Below are positions 32,093 through 43,954 of a stretch of 64,000 bases of DNA, one piece after another. Position numbers and translations under genes: made by a program. The stretch is from positions 158,705 to 222,704 of the forward strand of contig MNCI01027502.1 of the NCBI GenBank assembly GCA_015680685.1, read 5' to 3'. Numbering within the stretch: the first letter of the stretch is position 1; the number at the start of each line of letters is the position of its first letter. This DNA comes from Gnetum montanum. Its lineage: Eukaryota > Streptophyta > Gnetopsida > Gnetales > Gnetaceae. The notes under the pieces are model-generated. The model saw only the letters and a program-made list of their open reading frames with translations, did not search any database and had not been told where the DNA came from.

Positions 32093-32202
32093 CTGCAATC
32101 GACATACCAGGGCTAAGAAATTTGAAGATCCAAAAACCAAAACAAATCCCCTATTTTAAGGCGTGAAAAATAAACAAAATACAGAAAGTAGTATGTACAT
32201 AC
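32093..32202 (-). other. Intron in the 5' UTR of the CYBDOM gene
   Basis: On the minus strand, exon sequence TTAAG is followed by the donor GTATGT (32202-32197). The intron is T-rich and ends GATTGCAG (32100-32093), 62 bases before the ATG at 32030. The length, 110 bp, is normal for a plant intron. The upstream noncoding exon begins somewhere before about 32260. A 5' UTR intron often boosts expression in plants. Confidence 0.65.
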
Positions 32203-32462
32203 CTTAACTGCAAGAAATCCTATTTGAACTGCCGACCATTGGCAACACTGAAAGCAGATCAGATCTCAGCTGCACTGGTTCGTCTTGTGACTTCCCAGGG
32301 ATTGACCAGAGGCAATGTTTCTCCAGTGTTGATGTCCCAAAAGCTTCTGCGGTTGGTTCTATTTTATGTATTTTTATTTTTACTTTTTTATTTTTTTGGA
32401 CTATCTGGTTAAGAGTCTTGCTGGTACGGGCAACCCACAATGTGAGCATACCCACAAACATA

Positions 32463-33114
32463 CGATGCGCAGATTGCAGAAATTTCTTGCCACTCTACCA
32501 ACTGCTATTTCCGCGCACTTTCATTGCCTCCTGGTTTTGTGTTGAAATCACATGATTACTTAGAAGACATTATGTCGTGTCCTAATGTGAGTGAAACATT
32601 CTTTCTTGATACCAGAAATCTAGAAATCTAGCAAGTAGATTTTCCCCAATATGTAAATTAGTCTTCTGCAAAATACACGAGTTTTTAATTGATAAAACAA
32701 ACAAACAAGCGTGTAGGCTTAATGTCAACGGCACAAAGATGAGTGACATGTAATAAGAAATCAAAAAGGGAGCGAGGAGCGTCTTAACTCTATAATGCTC
32801 TTAATCATAACATTTTTATATTAGCGTTCTTGACCCCAAACCTTTCTAATTACACACACGAAGCATTCATATTGCAATTCCGTGGAAACATGTAATTTCA
32901 GGGTCATTTTTTTATTATGCTAAACACGCTTTCCAAAATTAATTTTTGAATTCTTTTTTCACATTGTCTCACCTATTAATTTGAGATTGAAGGATAAGTA
33001 AGTGGCTTGGTAAATAATGTTACCAAATTCGTTGATGGCTTCATGAAAATGTATATCAATTAGTACATTTCTTGGTAGGGGAACCGAGGAACCTAAAATC
33101 ATTGAAATATAGGT
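32463..33114. other. Upstream flank of the host gene, nothing recognised
   Basis: AT-rich. It should contain the promoter of the minus-strand CYBDOM gene at its left end (about 32300-32500), but no clear TATA box was found. No ORF with a recognisable domain. Confidence 0.4.
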
Positions 33115-33205
33115 ATAGCCTAATTAGAAGCATTGCCCACTAGAGTTGAACCTATAACTTGACTTTTCTAAAATAAGAGTCTTATTACTAGGCTAACACC
33201 TACTT
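33115..33205 (-). repeat. tRNA-like SINE candidate 1
   Basis: The minus strand reads TTAGCCTAGTAATAAGACT (box A-like), then about 30 bases later GGTTCAACTCT (box B-like), followed by a GGGCAA sequence. This is the arrangement of a tRNA-derived RNA polymerase III promoter. It has no clear tail or target duplication. Confidence 0.35.
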
Positions 33206-33290
33206 CTCATGTTAGTTTGGTGGTGAGACTCTTTTTCTAGAAGCTTCAACTTATGAGTTCAATTCTAAGAGGCAACATTGATTTATAAAC
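33206..33290 (+). repeat. tRNA-like SINE candidate 2
   Basis: TTAGTTTGGTGGTGAGACT (box A-like), TAGAAGCTTCAACTTATGAG, then GAGTTCAATTCT (box B-like) and AGAGGCAACA. It is related to candidate 1, and the two lie head to head, forming an imperfect inverted pair. Confidence 0.4.
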
Positions 33291-33524
33291 AAAGTTCTAC
33301 TTTGGCTATATATCTTAGGGGTAAATATTGTCAAAAAGTTTAGAGTTCCATCCCTATACCTGCCCCTTACCAACTCAACTTCCATAGACCACAAAATTAT
33401 GCTAAACCATAGCAATTTTATAAAACGTTTTCATATTCAATGTTTCCCATTATAATAGTAATGCATTACCTTGAATAAGTTACAAGTTGAACTTCCCTTG
33501 TAACATTAATATCATTTCTAACAA

Positions 33525-33600
33525 TGAGGTGTTAGCCTATAGGTATGGGTCTTGGCTTGGTAACCACATGTAATAGGTTTGATTTTGCTAGGTAGTAATG
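33525..33600 (+). repeat. tRNA-like SINE candidate 3
   Basis: GTGTTAGCCTATAGGTATGGG (box A-like), then TAATAGGTTTGATTTTGCTA (box B-like). It is the most decayed of the three and lies just before R4. Confidence 0.3.
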
Positions 33601-33636
33601 AGTTATAAACTTTTATAAATCTTGGAATATACCTAT

Positions 33637-34453
33637 TGATGAGCCGCGATATCACGTACGCGATATCAAAGCTTTCTAAGCAATATCGGACATCCAATAA
33701 CGGAGCTTGTCTTATCACCTATAAATAAGAGGCAGGCGCACTTGGTTTGGCAATAGTTAGTTCATTAGTTTTAGTCCCTTACCTGAACTCTTGCCTTTTT
33801 CCCTTCTTAGAGTTAGAATCATTTCTGAGTGCCTGCAGTAGGAGTCATAAAGCGAATGGATCCTTATTCGAGCATTGTGTACCTAAGCACGCCTTGTGCC
33901 CGAAATAAAGACGAACTTTGTGATAAACCTTGTAGCATTCAGAATAGCTTATTTAATGTTATTTACAATTATTTAATGCTTTTCTTATTTAATTAATGTT
34001 CTCTCTCTCACCTTGTTAACTCACCCAAGTAAGCACACTCAGTACGACACTTCAAGCATGCATGGAACACTTGGTAACATAGTAACGATTAGCGTTTGGT
34101 AATCCTAGTAGTGTTGCACTAGTTCAGGATGTGGATGGCAAGTGAGAACAGATGCTGGTGTTAGGACTAGTTAGAGCATAGTCAATTAGTTAAATTAAAG
34201 TGGTTACTTAATTAGTTCACTTCTCCCTTTGTAGCACCAGGACATAAAACATAAAAATATATAAAAATCATATACCTCAAGTTTACTTAACCATATAATC
34301 GTGCTATACAAGTAAGCTTGGGAAGATAACGATTGACTAACCCATATGGGTTTTGTAAAGGTGCATAAGCACTTAGTCCTTGGAATTCAACAAGATCGTG
34401 CATGTATGCTCGTATTCGTATGGTTGAGCGTAGGGATACCTCGCCGCTCATCA
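33637..34453 (+). repeat. R4 5' LTR (817 bp)
   Basis: Starts TGATGAGCCGCGATATCACG and ends CTCGCCGCTCATCA. U3 has two GATATC sites 14 bp apart, one decayed ATATCGG, then CTATAAATAAGAGGC (about 33720). Confidence 0.92.
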
Positions 34454-34454
34454 T

Positions 34455-34472
34455 TGGTGCCGTTGTTGAGGA
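34455..34472 (+). other. R4 primer binding site (tRNA-Asp type)
   Basis: TGGTGCCGTTGTTGAGGA, four differences from the site predicted for tRNA-Asp, all C-to-T or G-to-A. Confidence 0.8.
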
Positions 34473-34591
34473 CTTTGTTGATTGTGCACTAGCTAGAACT
34501 TAGGAAATCTTCACATCGTTGGAACAAACCCTTAGGGTTGGTTATTTTACAAATAGTGAAACGAAAAGTATTGCACATTGAATAAACAATT

Positions 34592-35444
34592 ATGTCTCCT
34601 TCTTCTTACGAGAGTATTTCACCACCTAGGTCCGATACAAGGAATAATCAGAGGTGTAGTACGCATGATAATCTGCCAGTCCCTTAATAGTTTTGAGTGG
34701 TATACATTCATCCCGATGAGTATATACCAAACTTTACCTTTATCCTCCACCAGGATGAACAACTGTGTTGGCGTGATTTAGAAGGTAACATAGTGTTATC
34801 TCTTGATCACTCAGTCTTAGGCATGCTCCTTCGTGATCTCACACGAATTGGTATGCAGCACTTACAGGCAGAGTATGTTGTGCATGATCATAACTCGAGA
34901 GAGTATTGATCCACAAAGGCACAACATCAAATGGATCTACAACAGGAGAGACGTCATGAATCCATGAAGGGGAAGTTATCTCAAAAATGTCCTGTATGTC
35001 ATAAGTGAAAATGATGGTGGTGAACCTACCTTAGGAGGTCTCCCACACAATGATGTTCCTCTCATTGACTTCAGTCAAGGGATTGTGTATCAGAATCTTC
35101 ACTCAACTATCCATAACCCAAATTCTAGTACTGACAGACACAAAGAATCTAAAAAAGGAACACAAACACATGACAAAGATGGACATTCTAATTGTAATCG
35201 CGATCGAGGTCGCAACCACCAAAGAGAAAGAAGCAGACACCATCATGATGATGGTCCTCCTTCTTCTTCACCTTCATCATCTCTTTCACCTTCTCCTTCA
35301 AGATATGGATGTAGTCACAAGGAAAAAGACCTTGAGGATAATGGTAAGCAAAACAGGAATCATAGATAAAGCAGCCAAGAAAGGGGACAAGGGAATTCTA
35401 GAGAAACTCATCATGAGAGGAGGGAGAGTAGGGAACAACATAAG
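34592..35444 (+). pseudogene. R4 gag, N-terminal part
   Basis: The ATG at 34592 (MSPSSY) is the true gag start, matching R5. In-frame stops follow at once (for example about 34685-34697). Legible parts: VVYIHPDEYIPNFTF, HQDEQLCWRDLEGNIVL (34697-34909), then the Ser/His/Arg-rich linker (35085-35369, HDRGRNHQRERSRHHHDDG). R5 is inserted at 35444. Confidence 0.85.
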
Positions 35445-36285
35445 TGATGAGTGGCAAGGTACCCCTACACTCAACCATACGAATACGAGCGTTACACGCG
35501 TGATTTGGTCGAACTTCCTAAACTAAGTGCCTACACGCCTTATGGAACACTTAAGGTTAATCATTCATTGTCTTCCCAGACTTACTTGTATTTGTTATGG
35601 TTGTATGGTTAAGTAAGTCTAAGCTATGTGATTTTTATATCTTTTCTATTTTATTTCTTATGCTAATGAGGGAAAGAGTAAAAAGACTAATTAACTAATT
35701 TTAACTAACTAACTAACTAAGCCTTAATTAACCTAGCATCAGTATCCATTCCCACTTGCCATTCACACCCTGAGCCGGTGCAACCTTCTAGGATTACCAA
35801 ACGCTATTCGTTGCTAGGATTACCAAGTGTAATGCATGTGCTCGAAGCGGTCGTACTGAATGCACTTAGGAGTGTTGAGGGTTGAGAGAGATTAATTAAC
35901 TAATAAAGCATTTAAATGATGAACAATAAATAACAATAATTAAATTCCTATTTAGCTTAGTCCATGCACTGCAAGGTTTATCCAACAGTTTGTCTTTATT
36001 GCCGTACACAAACTTGTGCTCAGGTACAATGTTTGCTTGAATAAAGATCCGTTCACTTTGGAGCTCCTACTGTGGGCACATGGAAATTATTCTATCTTTG
36101 GAGAGGTAAAACTACCAGAGTTTCGCTAAGGGTCTAGATCTAGATAAGAAACAAGGGAGAGCCACTTCTTATTTATAGAAATGGCGGCAGACTGTGATAT
36201 TGCGTACACGATATCCTGGGAAAGACGTGATATTGCGTACAATACATCATGTACGCGATATCGCATGCAATATCGCGTCCCATCA
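35445..36285 (-). repeat. R5 3' LTR (841 bp)
   Basis: The minus strand runs TGATGGGACGCGATATTGC...CTTGCCACTCATCA. U3 holds several GATATC, AATATC and GTACGC words (about 36185-36280) before CTATAAATAAGAAG. Confidence 0.92.
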
Positions 36286-36300
36286 TACCCCCATGACTGA
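36286..36300 (-). other. R5 polypurine tract
   Basis: The reverse complement reads TCAGTCATGGGGGTA, abutting the 3' LTR. Confidence 0.85.
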
Positions 36301-36466
36301 ATAAAAACTTGTCCTTGAGTTCCCTACAAAATATTGGGAAGGTATGGGATTATTAACTTGAATGGAACTAATGGTGAATGGGACGACATGTGAACGGATC
36401 ATCATTACAGAACATGACAAAACTGGTGTTCACAACAACAAGAGTGAACACTTTATACATTTGACA

Positions 36467-36664
36467 TTAGGCCTTATTTGGCAATTGAGAAAGAGAAAGA
36501 GAGAAAGAAGTTTTGCTGTAGCCAATGCCAAGATTACGCTTTTTATTGTCCATCCATAAGCGTGCCATCCATCTCGTTCCTTGCATAGCTGCTTTAGCAT
36601 TGATCCATTCTAAGTGTTCCCTCCATATCCAATTTGTTGTTGTATGATTGTCATTTGCACACAT
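36467..36664 (-). CDS. R5 short 3' ORF (MDW-type homologue), function unknown
   Basis: Open frame of 65 codons. The part homologous to R3 starts at NHTTTNWIWREHLEW and continues MQGTRWMARLW, DNKKRNLGIG, ending SLSLSQLPNKA. The internal Met used in R3 is Asn here, so translation would have to start at the ATG before the acceptor-like GTGTGCA, or after splicing elsewhere. The protein-level match to R3, despite many base changes, is the reason to list it. Confidence 0.35.
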   Translation of the reverse strand: MCANDNHTTTNWIWREHLEWINAKAAMQGTRWMARLWMDNKKRNLGIGYSKTSFSLSLSQLPNKA

Positions 36665-36924
36665 AACACAATCTTTATATTAGCAAGGGTAAATGAATCA
36701 CAATGCAGTGGATACCTTGCTTCGGTGAAAGGTCCATTGGCTAAGTTGTGGTATGGTTGATATAGGTCTGGAGATGTAATAGTGGTGACTATCGAAGGTG
36801 TAGGGGTTAGGAGAAAATCGAAAAAATTGGGTTCGAACCCCCATGACTAAGAGCAAACCTCTAGTAGTGGTAGAATGGAGAAAGAATAAAGAACAAGAAA
36901 GATCGAGAAAAAGAGACAACTATA

Positions 36925-39770
36925 ACATCAATGAAATGGATGTCAAGATGGAAATGAATAGAATAGAGTGGATTGCAAAAATGTTAAGGAAAAGAATTTA
37001 ACTGGTGTACCAAATACGAATGCCAGTGGGTCCTCCCCAAAGCAGGCTCATGCCCTTCATGCCCTGATAAACCCACATTAAAATAGTCTGTAGGCTGTAG
37101 GAATGTCATTTGGAATAAGAGTTAAAGTCTTAACCACGAGAATTTACCAACAAGAAAATGATGCGTCAACCAAAATATATACTAATGATACAATCGGCAA
37201 TGAGGTGAACAATAGAGAGAAAGATGGAGAGAGAGAATGGAATGGAGTCTCAAGAATAAGGTGGTGTATAGCCCCTTGTGTATTTCATGGTTAATGTGAC
37301 TTAGCGGATCCCATTCCAAGTTTGGCCTCAAACAAACCACTTCCAGTGACTTTGCATTAATGCATTCGGCCAATCCATTCACTTGAAGTAACAGGAATGC
37401 ATCCCCCAAAGAGCCACCACCATTCCGACGAAACGAAGGAGGAGAGAATAGGAAGTGAGAAGGGCCTTAGTTAGAGGGAACAACTATAACGTCGATGAAA
37501 TGGATGTCAAGATGGAAATGAACAAAATAGAGTGGATTGCAAAAATGTTAAGGAAAAGAATTTAACTGGTGTACCAAATAGGAATGCCAGTGGGTCCTCC
37601 TCAAAGCAGGCTCATGCCCTTAATGCCCTAACAAACCCACATTCAAAGAGTCCATAGGCTTTAGGAATGTCATTTGGAACAAGAGTTAAAGTCTTAATCA
37701 CAAGAATTTACCAGAAAGAAAACAATGCATCAACCAAAATATACACTAATGATACCATCGATAATGAGGTGAACAATGGAGAGAAGGATGGAGAGAAGAG
37801 AATGGAATGGAGTCTCAAGAACAAGGTGGTGTACAACCCCTTGTGTATTTCATGGTTAATGTGACTTAGCAGATCCCATTCCAAGTCTGGCCTCAAACAA
37901 ACCACTTCCAATGACTTCACATTAATGCATTCGACCAATCCATCCACTTGAAGTAACAAGAATGCATCCCTCAAAGAGCCACTACCATTTCGACGAAACG
38001 AAGGAGGAGAGAATAGGAAGTGAGAAGGGCCTTAGTTAGAGGAAACAACAATAATGTCAATGAAATGGATTTCAAGATGGAAATGAACAAAATAGAGTGG
38101 ATTGCAAAAATGTTAAGGAAACGAATTTAACTGGTGTACCAAATAGGAATGCCAGTGGGTCCTCCTCAAAGCAGGATCATGCCCTTAATGCCCTGACAAA
38201 CCCACATTCAAAGAGTCTGTAGGCTCTCGGAATGTCATTTGGAACAAGAGTTAAAGTCTTAACCACAAGAATTTACCAAAAAGAAAACAATGCATCAACC
38301 AAAATATANNNNNNNNNNNNNNNNNNNNNNNNNNNNNNNNNNNNNNNNNNNNNNNNNNNNNNNNNNNNNNNNNNNNNNNNNNNNNNNNNNNNNNNNNNNN
38401 NNNNNNNNNNNNNNNNNNNNNNNNNNNNNNNNNNNNNNNNNNNNNNNNNNNNNNNNNNNNNNNNNNNNNNNNNNNNNNNNNNNNNNNNNNNNNNNNNNNN
38501 NNNNNNNNNNNNNNNNNNNNNNNNNNNNNNNNNNNNNNNNNNNNNNNNNNNNNNNNNNNNNNNNNNNNNNNNNNNNNNNNNNNNNNNNNNNNNNNNNNNN
38601 NNNNNNNNNNNNNNNNNNNNNNNNNNNNNNNNNNNNNNNNNNNNNNNNNNNNNNNNNNNNNNNNNNNNNNNNNNNNNNNNNNNNNNNNNNNNNNNNNNNN
38701 NNNNNNNNNNNNNNNNNNNNNNNNNNNNNNNNNNNNNNNNNNNNNNNNNNNNNNNNNNNNNNNNNNNNNNNNNNNNNNNNNNNNNNNNNNNNNNNNNNNN
38801 NNNNNNNNNNNNNNNNNNNNNNNNNNNNNNNNNNNNNNNNNNNNNNNNCAAGAATTTACCAGAAAGAAAACAATGCATCAACCAAAATATACACTAATGA
38901 TACCATCGATAATGAGGTGAACAATGGAGAGAAGGATGGAGAGAAGAGAATGGAATGGAGTCTCAAGAACAAGGTGGTGTACAACCCCTTGTGTATTTCA
39001 TGGTTAATGTGACTTAGCAGATCCCATTCCAAGTCTGGCCTCAAACAAACCACTTCCAATGACTTCACATTAATGCATTCGACCAATCCATCCACTTGAA
39101 GTAACAAGAATGCATCCCTCAAAGAGCCACTACCATTTCGACGAAACGAAGGAGGAGAGAATAGGAAGTGAGAAGGGCCTTAGTTAGAGGAAACAACAAT
39201 AATGTCAATGAAATGGATTTCAAGATGGAAATGAACAAAATAGAGTGGATTGCAAAAATGTTAAGGAAACGAATTTAACTGGTGTACCAAATAGGAATGC
39301 CAGTGGGTCCTCCTCAAAGCAGGATCATGCCCTTAATGCCCTGACAAACCCACATTCAAAGAGTCTGTAGGCTCTCGGAATGTCATTTGGAACAAGAGTT
39401 AAAGTCTTAACCATGAGAATTTACCAACAAGAAAACGATGCGTCAACCAAAATATATACTAATGATACAATTGGCAATGAGGTGAATAATGGAGAGAAGG
39501 ATGGAGAGAAGAGAATGTAATGGAATCTCAAGAACAAGGTGGTGTACATCCCTTTGTGTATTTCATGGTTAATGTGACTTAGCAGATCCCATTCCAAGTC
39601 TAGCCTTAAACAAACCACTTCCAGTGACTTTGCATTAATGCATTTGGCTAATCCATCTACTTGAAGTAACAAGAATGCATCCCCCAAAGAGCCACCACCA
39701 TTCCAATGAAACAAAGGAGGAGAGAATAGGAAGCAAGAAGGGCCTTAGTTAGATGGAACATGTTTATTTT
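36925..39770 (-). repeat. R5 tandem repeat, unit about 565 bp, about five copies, with an N gap
   Basis: Successive copies begin near 36932, 37493, 38058 and 39203 (ATGAAATGGAT-TCAAGATGGAAATGAA), with one copy partly in the gap. Each unit holds the GGGCATGAGCCTGCTTTG block and the GAGGCCAGACTTGGAATGGGATC block, which R1-R3 and R7 have once. The sequence just after the gap (38849-39411) looks identical to 37701-38262. Confidence 0.85.
38309..38848. other. Assembly gap (540 N)
   Basis: The run of N lies inside the tandem repeat of R5. Open frames called across it are meaningless. Confidence 0.99.
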
Positions 39771-39818
39771 AGTTCCATAACCAATGCTTATAGCCCAAAT
39801 GATTATTTCATCTAAGGG

Positions 39819-39884
39819 GTGTGCTTTGAATTCTCACTCCTTTTTTTTTGTTTTGTATTATGTGTTTATGCGTGAGAACCACAC
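39819..39884 (-). other. Conserved A-loop hairpin, R5 copy
   Basis: On the minus strand, GTGTGGTTCTCACGC opens and GAGTGAGAATTCAAAGCACAC closes around an A-rich loop. It matches R3 and R7. Confidence 0.7.
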
Positions 39885-40599
39885 CATGCAAAGACTTTGT
39901 TTTTTTATTAGCTTAGCTTCCCAATAATGGAGCAATGTCGGAATGGGAAGGAAAACTCAAGAAGAAAACATCCAAGCACTTAAGAGAATGGCCAACACAA
40001 ATGCACCAAGTTCCCTTGAAGTCATACCCTTTTCAATCCTTGAGTCCTTCCTTAGTTTGCGAAATGCCTAGTCATCAATTTATTATAGTTCTTATTTAGA
40101 AAGGGACTGTACATTTCTAAGTTGAGAGAGACCATAGAAATTTTTGGATGTATGGATGAAGTGGACTCATTGCCTGCCATATCAAAAGAACCATACCTTA
40201 GTATCGACATCGTAACTTAAAGGTAAAAACCAAACATTAGCAATCAATGGAGTACGGTTCATACCATCTTTGGAGCACTTATTGGGTGACAAACTTAACA
40301 AAATGGATAACACACACACTCAAACATAAATAAAATAAAAAGTATAAACAATGTTGTAAAACAAAAACAAGAAAGGTTAAAGAAATTTGTAAAACAAAAA
40401 TGTGTAAAAAAAAAAACTTAAAAGAACTAAGGGCCCCGAATGATTAGCATAGGTGGCCATCTCCCCCATGACTAAATGGAAAGGAAGAGATTTGAAATAA
40501 TGAACGTCTATTTGAATTTTTTAGAAGTGTCCAACTTCTCCTGATTAATGTTCTCAAGTTAAGGGGGTGGAGGTCAGCGACGCTCATACTCTAATGTAT
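39885..40599 (-). other. R5 post-pol tract and deletion junction
   Basis: The minus strand carries GTGTGACTTCAAGGGAA (near 40015-40030), the first PPT-like motif TTAGTCATGGGGGAGAT (about 40459-40475), and TTATTTCAAATCTCTTCC (the end-of-pol sequence). It then joins the segment after protease (TTGAGAACATTAATCAGGAG). No RT or integrase words occur. Confidence 0.65.
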
Positions 40600-41400
40600 C
40601 TATGCCTTCGTTGTGGGCATGAGTTGTTCCCTAGTTTGTTCCATGCATGTTGGTGGGCTACTCTCTTGATCAGCTATCAACCACTGGGTGTTCTCTTGTT
40701 GAGTGGTTACTACATACAAACACCTTTGTATGTTATCCTCTGGTGCACACTGGTTACATGCAAGAAATACTGAGCATTCCTCCATGTCATCACCCTCTGA
40801 GTCACTGTATGTGATGCATGGAACTTTCTTCTTCTTGATCTTTCCATAAATGTTTTCCTTTAATATTTCCAAGGAAAGATTGTGGATTCCTAGGCATGCA
40901 TCTATTGTACTCAGCCATGCCCTTCCCATTATAATTAGGAAGTTCCCTTTGCTACTGTTGACTTCTATCACCAAGAAATCAGCTGGGTATGACCAACCAC
41001 ACACAGTAGTAATGATGTCCTCCATCAATCCCAAGGGAATGGTGATGGAATGGTCAACCAACTCTAATTGAATATTGCTCTTCTTGAGTGGAGGCAGGTT
41101 CTAGGCTTTATACATTTCTCATGATATTAAGTTGACTTCGAAACCTAAGTTAAGAAGAGCCTTATGAGGTTCATTCCCAGTGACTTGAAGATAAATTAGG
41201 GGGCTTCCAGGATTAGAGAGTTTCCTGGGAAGGTGGCCCACCTTGATCCAGTTAGTAATGGTATGCATTAACATAACTGTGTGCGTTGAGCTTGGTTGTT
41301 GGTTTGAAGGGAGCTCTGAAGCCTTATTTGTTGGAGGAGTGGTCATAGACTCAACCGCTTGTGGTTGTGAGAGCTTGTTTGGACCCTGGTTCTGAAGAAA
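40600..41400 (-). pseudogene. R5 aspartic protease
   Basis: Minus-strand frame 41346-41119 gives SPLIYLQVTGNEPHKALLNLGFEVNLIS. Frame 41061-40600 gives DHSITIPLGLMEDIITTVCGWSYPADFL and FLIIMGRAWLSTIDACLGI. The catalytic DSG is NLG, so it is inactive. A stop separates the two frames at about 41100. Confidence 0.85.
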
Positions 41401-43811
41401 GGTCTTCTCTTTTTATGGTTGTCAAAACCAGTAGTGGGTTGAAGGTTTATAGCTTTCATAGCATTACATTGCTATGGTTGAGTGGGGAGTTCCCCTTGTA
41501 TCGTTGGAGTAGGTGGTAGTGGAACTACCGGCGTAAGAGTAACGGATGGATTCGAAGGATGGTATGCATGTGGTGTGTCTTCCATAGGAGAAGGAGTCCT
41601 AAAATACTCCCGAACTTGGTAGTGATGTTGTGGGGTTGTGTGACCCATAGAGTCACTTAGAGAAATCGACTACTACACGTAGTAGCCATACGGGTTTGGT
41701 TGCCAGTAAGGGTATTGTTGTCTAGGCAGTGGTATCCCCCATGACTATGGGTGTTGCCATTATTGATGTTGCCCGATAGGTTGTGGTAGAGTTCCACTTG
41801 GATAATACGTTAATAGTTGGTGGAACTGCCTGGGGTTACCTTGGGGATAAGGTAACCTTCGGGGTGCCTACCATCTGTTAAGTCTTGGGTTGAGTGCATA
41901 CACCCCAGACTCTTGTAGATGTGAGATTATTGGGCAACATCCCTTAGGATTTTCATATTGTTAGATCTCACATCCACTGTCATTGTCCGTATCAGAATGC
42001 ACAACCTCATCAGTGATAGTCATTTTTCCTTACCCTTGTCACGTGCATGACCTGAATCTCTCTGCTTTTTCTTATCATGGTCAGTACTTCATTCCTTCTT
42101 AGACTCCTCTACAATCTTTAGGACAATTTCAATTTTACTATCTAAGGAGCTCCATATTTCATCTACCTTAGCTGACACTTCCATTGTTAGCTTTTGAAGT
42201 GGAAAGGTTTTTCTATTCAACAACTCTTCGAATGGTGACTCATCCTCTTCATCACAGAATCTTACTCCCTTATTCTGAAGGGAAGAATTGCGGTTATACT
42301 CTTTTACGCTTTCTCTTTTCCGTAGCTCCCCTTCTTCTTTAGCTACCTACTTCAACAATCGATGAATTTCATGGGACCTAAGTTTAGATAATCTCTCTTG
42401 GGCATATTTCCCAAGGGTTATCCTAGTTTTGTATCTTTGCCCATCTACGAGGTGGCAGAGTTGATCCCGTTGTGTGTAACCATGGCCGGGCAACAATGTA
42501 GCAATGCATAATATCGGCCCATGGCAGCATCCAAGGGTTCGTGAGTACCCTGCTTCCATCCTTGGATCTGCTTACATAAGTTGGACACTCTGGAGTACGT
42601 TTAGTATTTATCGTTAAACAATTCTAGCATTGTACTCCACCTCCTAATGGTTTCTAGCTCTAAAGACCAGTACCAACTTTCCGCTTCCTTTATAAGTGTC
42701 CTTTGAAATAACTTTAACTTTTGCCACTCATTTTCGATATTCTGCAAGGCACAGGCATCGTGGAATTCCTGTAAGTAATTTTATAGATCAGCATTGTATC
42801 CCCCTCAAATCGTGGGATATTATTCATGTCTAGTCTCTTGATCCGATTATCTTTTTGGTGACTTGTAGGTATCCTCACAGCCTCCATAATGGCTAACATA
42901 CTTCAGGTGACAAGTAGGGGCTCATCATGATCATCTCTCTCATGATGTCTATGATGCCTACATGGTTCCCTACTTTCCCTTCTTTCATGCCTTGACTCCC
43001 TAGAGTGCCCTCATCCTCGCTCTCGACTCTCTCGTCGAGGTCTCTTATCTTACTTACCCTTATCCTCACCGTTGTGCTCCTTGTAACTGCGTCTTGATGT
43101 GGAAGGAGAGGGTGAATGATGTGATGAAGGGGAATAAGAAGGAGAGCCATCACCATGGCGATGTCTCCTACCTTCTCTTTGGTGATCCCGACCCCGATCG
43201 TGATGATGATCAGAACGCTTGTTCTTATCTTGTGTTTTTGTTTCCTCATCAAACACTTGGTGTTCGTGGGCATCAAAGCTAGGGTTGTGTATCGTGGAGT
43301 GTAGGTTCAGATACCCCACCTACTCACTATCATTAGGAGGGGGAACATCATTTCGTGGAGAACCTATTGAGATAGGTTTGCCACCCTTAGTTTCTCTTAT
43401 GACGGGCAAAGCATTACGGGGGCCTTTACCCTTCAACGATGTGTGGCGACTCTCCTACCGTAAGTCCCATTGACGTTGCACTTCTGTGGGATGGTAGTCC
43501 CTTGTGTCATAATCTTTTGCAATGTATTTAGCGTATAGCTACGTCATGTCTATTTGTGCAAGAGCATGAAGGAGCATGTTACGGACTACCCGATCTAGGG
43601 GTAACACTATGTTACCTTGCAAGTCTTGCCAATGCAGTTGTTCATCCTGATGGAGGATAAAGGTAAAATTAGGTATATACTCATCAGGATGAGTATACAC
43701 TACTCGATACTCTTGAAGAACTGGCGGATCTGGGTTACGTATGTTAGACCGCCGATGGTCTCCTGTGTGATCCCTAGGTGGTGAAGTGCTTTTGTTTGAA
43801 GAAGAAGACAT
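41401..43811 (-). pseudogene. R5 gag
   Basis: Starts with ATG at 43811 (MSSSSNKSTSPPRDHTGDHRR), giving VVYTHPDEYIPNFTF, HQDEQLHWQDLQGNIVLPLDR, then a stop near 43540. It continues in the Ser/His/Arg linker (43319-43050), HDEPLLVT, RLDMNNIPRFEGD (42899-42714), a capsid-like stretch about 42650-42350 and a zinc-knuckle zone about 41990-41920. A Pro/Tyr/Gln-rich tail runs to about 41450. The first 90 residues are the best-preserved gag N-terminus in the window and fix the start codon for the family. Confidence 0.87.
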
Positions 43812-43935
43812 TGTTATTTTGTCGGTGTGCTATTGACCGTTGTTTACATTTTCTTTTGATTAACCCTAAGGGCGTTTAAGCTTCCCAACGATGTGTATGA
43901 TTTCCTATGTTCTACTTAGCGCACAAACAACTTAG

Positions 43936-43953
43936 TCCCCGACAATGGCACCA
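43936..43953 (-). other. R5 primer binding site (tRNA-Asp type)
   Basis: The reverse complement reads TGGTGCCATTGTCGGGGA, three transition differences from the tRNA-Asp prediction. It starts one base after the LTR end. Confidence 0.88.
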
Positions 43954-43954
43954 A

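Noticed and set aside
32204-32461. 85-codon minus-strand frame in the 5' UTR exon of the CYBDOM gene
   Set aside because: No domain, low-complexity Lys-rich middle, and it ends at the exon edge. At most an upstream ORF; not supported as a gene.
38232-39012. Long frames of 202-240 codons across the gap
   Set aside because: Mostly translated N; no real sequence supports them.
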